Assembly (NCBI GenBank): GCA_958295665.1
Contig: OY282559.1
Span: 246,384,764 to 246,448,763, forward strand
Source of the DNA: Tipula vernalis
Lineage: Eukaryota; Arthropoda; Insecta; Diptera; Tipulidae
DNA length: 64,000 nucleotides
Direction of reading: 5' to 3'
Shown one piece after another: positions 56,254 to 64,000 of this stretch; positions within the stretch are counted from its first letter, which is position 1, and every line of letters begins with the position of its first letter. A program made the position numbers and the translations under genes. A model generated the notes under the pieces. It made no database searches and had not been told where the DNA came from. It was given only the letters and a program-made list of their open reading frames with translations.

Positions 56254-56583
56254 CTTATTCCAATAAATTAATAATTAAAAAACAATCAAGAAGAAAACTA
56301 TTAAAAAACAATCAAAACAAATACATAATATGACGTTTAATGCAGGGGTGTCCAAAAAATTTCCCTTCTATTTTAGTATAAATGTAAAAAATACAATGGA
56401 AAAAGTTGTAGCCATTAGTACAAATCGGTGGTTTTTTCCAAAAATCGGTTGTATTTTCAAAAATTTTTTTTGTATGTGTGGGTTACAAATTGTGTGTCGA
56501 GACACAATTTTTTTGGGAATGTGTACTATCCATGTGAGTTTCGTTGAAAAAACTACAATGAAGTTTTTCGTGGAAACGTACAC

Positions 56584-56757
56584 TTAGTTTAGCTAATTTA
56601 GAATAAGTATTTATGAATATTTGAATAACTTTGATTTTTTTGATGATGTAAAATAAATTGATTGTAATAGTTATTAAAAAAGAACTTAAAAAGGAATTGA
56701 ATTTTTTATTTCTTAAAGCATCGCCATAGGCAGCACGTGATGTCGACCGGTATTCAC
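56584..56757. other. Harb-A copy 2 interior noncoding part
   Basis: Matches 46808-46995 of copy 1 up to gtcgaccggtattca, where the LINE fragment begins. Confidence 0.8.
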
Positions 56758-57383
56758 TTCGCACTGCGACCTAAAAGATCTATTGTGCTGGCCCCTGCTT
56801 AATTATCCGTCCAGTCAATATTCGGGTTCTTAATGAACCTGACAATACTGCCTCCCGGTACGTGATACATACTATCTGGGCTTATTGCTCTCCCTCCTAG
56901 ATGTTTACTACATCATGTAGTTCCGCTATAAAGACGGTAGCATTGGAGCTCAAGGACCTCGAGAGGATTGTCCCACTCCCGTATATTCCTACTCCTGCCC
57001 CGTATTCCATTTGATTTTACTCTTACGAGTTGCTGGGAATTGCAAATCACCTGTAGGTCACCCAGCTTTACTACAGAAAGGCTAAATAAAACTAGAGGGT
57101 GCCTGGTATCCAGAGTCCGCATATTTTCGGCTGATTAACCTATTAGCCATTCATCTTTCGGCATATGCTGTTCCACCTTAGATTAGGATTTTTTGTCAAG
57201 GTTTTTTCCTTTAGCGCCGTACTTTAGCCTGTGCCAAATGGCCAAAAATGTGCCAAGTGACCTTAGTTACCAGTGGTTGCCACAAGGAGGCAGTACGTAC
57301 ACTTGCGAATTGTGAACAGGTTACCCCTTGCACAATTGTACCCATCACGCAGCTGCCTAATGATAGGACCAGAACACATGTCT
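56758..57383 (-). mobile_element. I-like LINE 3' fragment (RNase H region), minus orientation
   Basis: Inverse copy of 58900-59540. It contains the RNase H-like stretch and the ending block with cagcacaatagatc, but lacks the (AAT)n tail. It replaces the part of Harb-A that encodes the transposase catalytic domain in copy 1 (about 47000-48150), so deletion accompanied or followed its arrival. Confidence 0.78.
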
Positions 57384-58089
57384 AAATCACATACCTTGAA
57401 ATAAAAATTAATACATTAATACACGTATATAAAATATAATATATTTGAATTTTGTAATTACCATTTGTGTGAAACTTTTTCTATTTATAAAGAAATATTC
57501 ATCCAAATATTTATAGGCATATTCATCCTTTTTGAATATATTTGCAATCGCGATATGGGTGAAGTCGATCAAGCCCACTATTCCGTGTGTACACCATATT
57601 TATTAAAAAAAATTACCTTTTTGAATGTTACTTGAGGTTGACGTTGCTGGAAAAATTATGTGATGGTGCACTAATTCCGTACCAATAATTTTGCTGATCC
57701 GAGCTATACTAGACGAGATTTTGCTTTGGCTCATCACCGCAAATGCGTCTAATCCCACTCGTCGCTGGTCGCTCCCACTGGCATAGAAATTCAAACTAGC
57801 CAAAACTTCCAAATGTAAAGAGATGCACATTGGATTGGTCATGTTACCAACAAATGGCTCAATTTCTTCTATTAGTTTGTAAACTAAATGTTTTGGGAGC
57901 AGATTATTTTCGATAAAACTGCAAAATAAAAAATTTAAATTAATCAATAAAATATAATACAATTAATTTATTTGTAACTCACCACAGGTCAGATATATTG
58001 AAAGGATCCAACGAATCGCGCAAATACTCATTATATCTTCTAGTTTTAATTTTCTGATCGTAATAGATAAAAGGAATAATCCCATTCAT
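57384..58089 (-). pseudogene. Harb-A copy 2 transposase, N-terminal half
   Basis: Starts at 58089 (MNGIIPFIYYDQKIKTRRYN) and exon 1 ends at 57983. Exon 2 starts at 57918 after a 64-bp intron: FIENNLLPKHLVYKLIEEIE, LEVLASLNFYASGSDQRRVG, FAVMSQSKISSSIARISKII and GTELVHHHIIFPAT. After two frameshifts near 57590-57615 comes GIVGLIDFTHIAIANIF (first catalytic Asp), then LDEYFFINRKSFTQM to a donor at 57461. After a 67-bp intron only VCDLDM remains before the LINE fragment. The helix-turn-helix part and first Asp are kept; the rest of the catalytic core is gone. Confidence 0.85.
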
Positions 58090-58899
58090 TTTTTAATTTA
58101 ACGCACGATAGTATAGCACAAGTAAAACATAAATGTCGCTTAACTTGAAATCTCCAAAACAAACAATAATGAAATGGCATGCTTATGCAGTAACATGCGC
58201 ACATATACCAGTAGTATTAGTTTCCGGTAATTATACCCCCATTTCTCATTTTTTGAACGAAATTGACGTACAGATAACCTTTTTACAAACATTCCTAAAG
58301 AAATATCCCATTAGTTTTTTTATTGGAAAATTACCAAACATTTTACTGCCCACTGGTTTTATGTATAAGCATACTAAAAGGGCCAACTGATTTTGCTTGC
58401 TTTAACCTTTTTACAGGGTAACTGTATCCAAATAAAAAACAAGTTGTACATTAATATTTGTTTATTATTTTGCGAATGAATTACATTGATGTCACACTAA
58501 ATTGTGTAAATTATGTTTTCAGTTGATCTATCTTAGGCGACCGCACGATATAAATAAAAACATGACGACAAAACAGGCGCGCGAACCGCCATATTCCCAT
58601 TTAAAATCGTTCGTATTTTATTATTTGCTCCCACTACTGTATCCTGCCGTGTTATATTGTCACCTCAACTGCTTAAGCTTTCATATTCATCTCATTCTTC
58701 AGCATATAAATGAAGCCACCCATCGGTTTTACAAGATTGAAAACTTTTGTTTTTTTCGTATTTTCTACCTCCAATACTCAAATATTACTGTTATATACTC
58801 CATTTCAGGTGGTTTGGCGTCTATTGAAGGGGGGGGACCAAAGTTGAGTAGATTGATCTACCAGCTCCGTAACCTTCCAGTAAGGTGTGCATCACGTGA
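58090..58899. other. Unassigned region right of Harb-A copy 2
   Basis: Probably the Harb-A right end plus flank. Two plus-strand frames (58133-58390 and 58502-58921) have no recognised motif, and the second runs into LINE sequence. No terminal repeat could be identified. Confidence 0.4.
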
Positions 58900-59565
58900 G
58901 CTGTTCTGGTCTTGTCATTAGGCAGCTGCGTGATGGGTACAATTGCGTAAGGAGTAATCTGTTCACAATTCGCAAGTGTACATGCTGCCTCCTTATGGCA
59001 ACCACTGGTAACTAAGGCCAGTTGGCACATTTTTGGCCATTTGGCACAGGCTAAAGTAGGGCGCTAAAGGAGAAAACCTTGACAAAAAACCCTAATCTAA
59101 GGTGGAACAGCATATGCCGATGGATGAATGGCTGATAGGTTAATCAGCCCAAAATATGCGGACTCTGGATATCAGGCACCCTTCAGTTTTATTTAGCCTT
59201 CCTGTAGTAAAGCCGGGTGATCTACAGGCGATTTGCAATTCCTAGCGACACGTAAGACTAAAATCAAACAGAATACGGGGCAGGAGTAGGAATATACGGG
59301 AGTGGGACAACCCTCTCGAGGTCCTTCGGCTCCAACGTTACCGTTTTTCTAGCGGAACTAATTGCTGTAGTAAACATCTAGGAGGGATAGCAATAAGCCC
59401 AGATAGTATGTATCACGTACCGGGAGGCAGTATTGTCAAGTTCATTAACAACCTGAATATTGACTGGACGGATAATTAAGCAGGGGCCAGCACAATAGAT
59501 CTTTTAGGTCGCAGTGCAAGGTGGCTGATCGCCCACATGGCCCTCCAATAATAATAATAATAATA
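58900..59565 (+). mobile_element. I-like LINE 3' end with RNase H region and (AAT)n tail
   Basis: Plus-strand reading gives YGAGVGIYGSGTTLSRSFGS followed by VFLAELIAVV, the start of the RNase H domain carried by I/LOA-type LINEs. The ORF end PGGSIVKFINNLNIDW, LLGRSARWLIAHMALQ and an aataataataataataat tail (59548-59565) follow. Its end block resembles that of the LINE at 9175-11616 (VRFIRSLNVD), so it is a related family. Stops are frequent. The RT and endonuclease are absent. Confidence 0.8.
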
Positions 59566-60409
59566 CTCCATTGTAATTCCCACGAAGATGACGGTGATAA
59601 CAACGTCAATGTTTTGGATCGATAAGCCGTCTGATTGATCTTTGGGTTTCTCATTGATTCTCTTCATTGAGTGTGCATCCCCTAAACCGGTCGCACACAT
59701 CTCTCAGATTACGCTTAATTTAATAAGTAGAGATACATTTAAAAAAATAATAATGAATCAAATTCTATAAGTCAAATTTTATTTTTTTCTATATAAATAA
59801 CGCAAACTCCAAGCACATGATTCAAAATGAGAGGTGTCGTTATAATAAAAACCTTAAAATATAACTGTGGTAAACTAGAAATTCAAATGCTGTAAACTAC
59901 TGTTAATGCCATAACTTATTTCGTCAGAACGCAATTTTTCTGTGACAATATTTTGTACCAATAAATGTTACGAAAAATGTCATTTGATCAGAATCTAGCC
60001 CCAGGACAACGATTTTGGTCGCAAAATGAGGATTGATTTGAGGATACTTCAAAAATACTGACTATACTTTATTTTATTCTCATATACTCGCATACCTAAC
60101 TCAGTTAGAATCAGAAAGAACAACAAATTCCGAAATAAAAAATGAAAAATATTACGAATTTGGCCGAAGAAGAATATATAATTTAAAAACCATTTCTTTA
60201 TAATTTTTCAGAAAAGGACGTTCGAGAGAATGTAAAAATATGGTGGCTACACTTTATCATATTTCAATACCTATGTAGAAAATCCGTGTAATTACCAAAA
60301 AATGGCGTCTCTTGTGTATGTGTTCTAGGATAACAAACAAAAATATTTGTTGCACATAAAAATCGTAAAAACTTATATTGATTGATTGATTATATGAGTG
60401 TACAGCCAA
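59566..60409. other. AT-rich noncoding stretch
   Basis: No recognisable gene, repeat or RNA feature. Confidence 0.5.
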
Positions 60410-60690
60410 GCATTATAGCAGGATCTTCCGGACTCCCAGGCCCACACCGTACACCCGTATACATATAACAACACCGAAGGATAGATAGGATTATTAGTTG
60501 GAACCGACACGCCCCGGTTACAGACACCAATGCGATCGATAGTTAGTAAGATATTAGTACAGGTTAGCACAAGACAGCACAATCTAACTACTTTATTAGG
60601 TGATCCTTTCTCTAGAATCCAGGGCCGGATACTCAGGACTTTCTAAATTTACAACAAGCCTTAAAAGAAAAGTTATTATTAATGTTATAA
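60410..60690. repeat. Dispersed repeat, copy 1 (direct repeat left of Harb-C)
   Basis: Shares ordered blocks with 63355-63570: ataggatcttc-type start, ggattattagttgg, ccggttacag / cccgcttacag, aatccagggccggatactca / aatccaatgccagaattcag, and a ttattattaatg end. Similarity is patchy, about 60-70% by eye. Confidence 0.65.
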
Positions 60691-61199
60691 TTTCATTCCT
60701 AACCGCATTTCATAAGTTAACCTAATAAAATAAATAAGAAAAATTTAAAATAACCTATATTTCCTTATTCATGGTCCTTTTATACCCAATTAAATAATTA
60801 TTACTTACTGTAACAAGAATTAACATAAACATTAAACTATTTAAACATAAAATTTAACTTAAAACTAATCATCAATTTCCTACCAATCCAGAAAAGATAA
60901 TATATGATTATAGATTCAATAATTTTATAAAATTTATATAAAATGATTTAAATGATAATAGCTGCATTTCTTGACGTTTGATCTGATCTAGATCAGGTCA
61001 TCATCAATTTCGTCAGGTTGGTATTACTGCTGCCTAAAGATACTATTCAAAATTACATTAAAAATTGGTATGGTAATACTCAAAATTACATTCTTAATTT
61101 TGTGTTTTGTATTACCAAAAATTTATTCATCGGAAATATACTTTCCAAAATGGAACATAGATTACACCAAATTTCAGAGGTAAGACATACATTCTATAT

Positions 61200-61766
61200 G
61201 AATAAATAATTGACTAATACCAAATTGTTTTGTAGCTATTGGAGACGTCAAGCTCCACAGAGTACAGCAGCAGTGCAGAGTCAACATTTTCTGTGTACCA
61301 TTGCAGCATACACTGATTATGAATTTAAGAGACATTTCCGAATGAAACGGACAACTGCCGCAAAATTAATTGGAATAATTATATTTTCTAATAAATTAAA
61401 AAAATTTATGAATTACCTTGATGTCTATTTACATTCTAGATATGAATGTATAAAACATCCACAAATTTTTTGAATGCTGTAACCGACGAAAGCCGTAAAA
61501 AAATAAGCGCGGATTAAGAAATGTATATTTTTATTTGGTACATGAGTAACACTGAGCCATTTCGGATTATAGCAAACCAGTTCAACATTTGCAACGCATC
61601 TGCATGGCGAATTATTTACAGAGTGGCTCAGTGGTTAATTTCTGTTGAGCATATATTCGTGAAGTGGCCCGCTGATGATAAAATTTTACAAGTAAGCGCA
61701 AAATTTATAGGGCGATTTATTTTCACGGCGAAGCTGAAACATCCACTAATGGGTATAATAGTTTAG
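61200..61766 (+). pseudogene. Harb-C transposase, N-terminal remnant
   Basis: YTDYEFKRHFRMKRTTAAKL, then after a gap FIWYMSNTEPFRIIANQFNI, SAWRIIYRVAQWLIS and IFVKWPADDKIL. These match the helical N-terminal part of a Harbinger transposase subgroup (FKRHFRM, then ES-FR-IA-x-F and a WP motif). The DDE catalytic core that should follow is absent, so the protein could not act even without its frameshifts. Confidence 0.75.
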
Positions 61767-62045
61767 AAAATAACATAAATCGACGCCAGCTGCTTTTCAA
61801 TGATATGCTAACACGAAACATCATAAGTAACTAATTAAATTTTATAAAAAATAAAACAATTGATTAAGTCAGATTTTTTTTTTTTCATTTTAATTCTTAA
61901 TTCATCTCATTTAATTCTCACTATCACAATAATAATTCATAATTAGGATATAATTAAATAAACATTTTTAATAAAAATAATTTTTGTTAGGAAATCAATT
62001 TATTTAACAAGGCTTTCATTTTTTCTTTATGTTGTGCTTCCTTCA

Positions 62046-62711
62046 TCAAGCGGCACTTCTCCATTTCGTTAATTTTTTTTTCATAATAAATTTTCTTAAT
62101 TCTAATTTTATCTTGTAAATATTTTTCTTTCGCCGATTTTCTTTTTGCTCCGGGTTTATCATAATTATTTCTGTGGCTTGAAATGTCCTTAACCGCAACA
62201 GCTGTTGGTTAGACAGGGACAGCGCTAAATTGTGGTCACTTGTTTCTAACGGCACTACTGCACTCGGTGTCCTCGGCTTTAGCGCAGTTATTTGTTGACC
62301 CGACAAGCTTAGGGTGTGGCTATTAGAAATTATGGGGTTGGATCCAAAAATCTCCTCCATAAATTCCTCGAAGAGTGCGTGAAACACTGTGTTTTCCGAA
62401 CGCTTGCTTTCGTCTTTTGCGTGTTTATACGCCCTAAGCAAATTTTTTAATTTGTTATTGAGAATTTCCACCGTTGTCGGCTGTGTCTAAAAATAAATAA
62501 ATAATTAACAGGTTTTATCTTATAACTTTTTGATGTACATTTTTTTATGTATGGCACTTGGCACACTTACCAAAACGTTTTGCGAAGTTAGGTCTATTAA
62601 GACATTTGACATCGCATATTTTTTTTTTGGAATTTTCAAATTCCGCTTGCCTCGATAAATAGGATAATAGGAACGCTCGCGTTTCACTATACTGCCAAAT
62701 TCGTTAACCAC
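62046..62711 (-). pseudogene. Harb-C Myb/SANT-like partner gene remnant
   Basis: One exon (62471-62046, open upstream through QPTTVEI) reads LNNKLKNLLRAYKHAKDESK and HALFEEFMEEIFGSNPIISN. It matches the region after the SANT-like helices in Harbinger partner proteins, where LL..YK...D is followed by E.FG..PI. A basic tail (KENRRKKNIYKIKLELRKF) follows. The region to 62711 (GSIVKRERSYYPIYRGKRNL) is an upstream exon-like stretch. Whether it is intact cannot be decided, as introns are unclear. Confidence 0.65.
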
Positions 62712-63354
62712 TGGAAATAAATAATAATAATTTTTTTATTTACATAAACCTAGATATGATTACACTAAGTAGTTCTCCTCACGACCTCTTTATATTTTTT
62801 GTTTTGATTGGTTCTATTCGCCAAAAAAAATATAAAAATAAAAAAATTATTTTGCGTTACTTTCCAATAAAATATAAAAATATTTACATTAATTTATATA
62901 TATTTACCTACCTTTTATTCATATTTAATTTTAAAGTGTTATTTATATGTTTTATTTATTAATTTAAGAAGATTAGACGAACAGAAATTTCAATTTTTTG
63001 TTTTGAATTAGTTCGGTTACCACTTAAAACAAAATTATTGTTCACCTACATTTTAATAGCTGAACTAATTTTTGGATCACCATTCGTGATCCAAAATGAA
63101 AATTGGATCAAATGTTGTTGTTGCTTTACATATAAATTGTGATCTGATCCGGATCACCATGCGTCAAGAAATGTAGCTAATGTTACAGCACCACAACCCC
63201 TAGACTTTTCAATAATTCAATTAGGTTACTATAAGTATGTATATCAAGAATCAACAAATAAAATTAATATAAAAATTCCCAGGCAACTCTGAAAACTAAA
63301 TTTAATTAATACAACACCATTACCAAATTTTATTATTTAAATGAATAAATTTTA

Positions 63355-63570
63355 TAATAGGATCTTCAGTATTCCCGGGTACACATCGAACAACCATTTA
63401 CACATCCCCAAACCTATGGATCAGATATGATTATTAGTTGGGCCAGAATCAACCCGCTTACAGTCTCATGATTAGATGCTCGTTCCTCTGTAATCCAATG
63501 CCAGAATTCAGGATTCTTTGAATCTAAATCAGGATATCAAAAATTATTATTATTATTAATGCTTTAATTT
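63355..63570. repeat. Dispersed repeat, copy 2 (direct repeat right of Harb-C)
   Basis: Same orientation and block order as 60410-60690, ending in ttattattattattaatgc. Confidence 0.65.
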
Positions 63571-64000
63571 TACTAATCTTGTTGACATAACTAAGATAAA
63601 CAAAAATCAATATCTACGAAATTTATTATTTATATACTTCATAAAACTTCAACTCCTTTTCTAGACATATTACCCTGCAAAATCAAGCATGCAAAGTAAG
63701 TAAAATAATAAAACAATGAAAGAAAACTGAAACAATAATTTCTTAAAAATTGTATCTGTGTACCATATCAGTAAAATTGACTTTTTTATGTAAAAACTGC
63801 AACCTAAATTTCGAAAAATCCATTAAGTTAATTAATTAAGTTCAATACATTTAGCATCACGATTTGCATTTACATAATTACACGTTCTTTTAATCAAAAT
63901 TAGGCATGGATAAATAAATACGTCATTATGTGTTGCAAACCAAATCTCAACTCAACTCAAAATCAATATTTCCAAATTAGTATTTATTTATATAATTTAG
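63571..64000. other. AT-rich noncoding right edge
   Basis: No feature recognised. Confidence 0.5.

Larger units (their letters stand above)
53530..56583 (+). mobile_element. PIF/Harbinger element Harb-B, nested in Harb-A copy 2
   Basis: The flanking Harb-A sequence is continuous in copy 1 (atttatagtttcttcgttag near 46807). Here it is split after ttcg, with ttt at 53527-53529 and tta at 56584-56586, consistent with a 3-bp TTA-type duplication carrying one change. The ends gtcctagtttcc and ggaaacgtacac are imperfect inverted repeats, extending to a shared ttgtag / cgtag block. The length is 3,054 bp, with transposase on plus and a MADF-BESS gene on minus, convergent. Confidence 0.88.
48279..58089 (+). 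mobile_element. PIF/Harbinger element Harb-A, copy 2, with three internal insertions
   Basis: Segments 48279-50140, 52886-53529, 56584-56757 and 57384-58089 together are colinear with Harb-A copy 1 plus the missing transposase N-terminus. Between them sit a mariner element, Harb-B and an I-like LINE fragment. The right end beyond the transposase start at 58089 is not defined. Confidence 0.78.
60959..63179 (+). mobile_element. PIF/Harbinger element Harb-C, defective
   Basis: The left end tagctgcatttcttgacg and the inverse of the right end tagctacatttcttgacg are TIRs. They are followed by related gatctgatc/ggatcagatc palindromic motifs within about 45 bp of each end. A transposase remnant is on plus and a partner-gene remnant on minus. 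The target duplication is unclear: TA or TAA can be read on each side. Confidence 0.75.

Noticed and set aside
58133..58390. 85-codon frame right of Harb-A copy 2
   Set aside because: No motif, no splice or polyadenylation context, and probably within the noncoding end of Harb-A.
60500..60540. Possible SINE B-box in the dispersed repeat (ggttccaac / gggttgattc)
   Set aside because: The match to the pol III B-box is incomplete in both copies and no A-box or tRNA-like head is visible.

Overview
This is a very AT-rich eukaryotic window, almost certainly from an insect. The evidence is a 28S rDNA fragment carrying an arthropod-type R2/R1 insertion layout, BEL/Pao and CsRn1-like Ty3/gypsy elements, several PIF/Harbinger elements with MADF-BESS or Myb/SANT partner genes, and short introns with GT..AG borders. 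I recognise no complete host gene. The only candidate host sequence is a possible 3' terminal exon at 11877-12011. The window is essentially a transposon graveyard, much of it nested.

Layout, 1-14 kb: a decayed BEL/Pao element on the minus strand runs off the left edge (1-2530) and contains a 55-bp inverted repeat. AT-rich noncoding DNA follows, then two hairpin-plus-TIR units (4.69-5.61 kb). Next come a poly(A)-ended putative R2 3' end, exactly 74 bp of 28S rRNA, and an R1-like LINE (5.6-7.2 kb). A decayed transposase gene with a MITE in its reading frame occupies 7.3-8.7 kb. An I/LOA-like LINE bounded by a 14-bp target duplication occupies 9.16-11.63 kb, and a FLYWCH zinc-finger gene lies at 12.95-13.41 kb.

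Layout, 14-30 kb: a large TIR element (13958-21823) carries a decayed transposase-like gene and a DUF4806-like remnant. Its right TIR is split by a second transposon (19118-21747) flanked by TATA duplications. Copies of a CTGT-rich repeat family occur at 17.9, 22.0 and 25.5 kb, with a fourth at 38.8 kb. A long-TIR foldback element lies at 22.6-24.3 kb.

Layout, 30-44 kb: a CsRn1-like Ty3/gypsy element on the plus strand (30.1-35.1 kb) has lost the catalytic centre of its reverse transcriptase. A (TA)n tract abuts a Jockey/CR1-like LINE on the minus strand (37.1-41.3 kb). That LINE is broken by a CTGT-family copy and a 214-bp palindromic MITE.

Layout, 44-64 kb: two head-to-tail copies of a PIF/Harbinger element (Harb-A) occupy 44.25-48.28 kb and 48.28 to about 58.1 kb. 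The second copy has been opened by a Tc1/mariner element in an intron, by a nearly intact second Harbinger element (Harb-B, 53530-56583), and by an I-like LINE fragment. A third, gutted Harbinger (Harb-C, about 60959-63179) lies near the right edge, between two diverged direct repeats.

The genes cooperate only within their own elements. Each Harbinger pairs a DDE transposase with a Myb/SANT or MADF DNA-binding partner on the opposite strand, and each retroelement carries gag-like and pol functions. Nearly all reading frames are broken. The least damaged is the Harb-B transposase, whose three exons join in frame with one internal stop.
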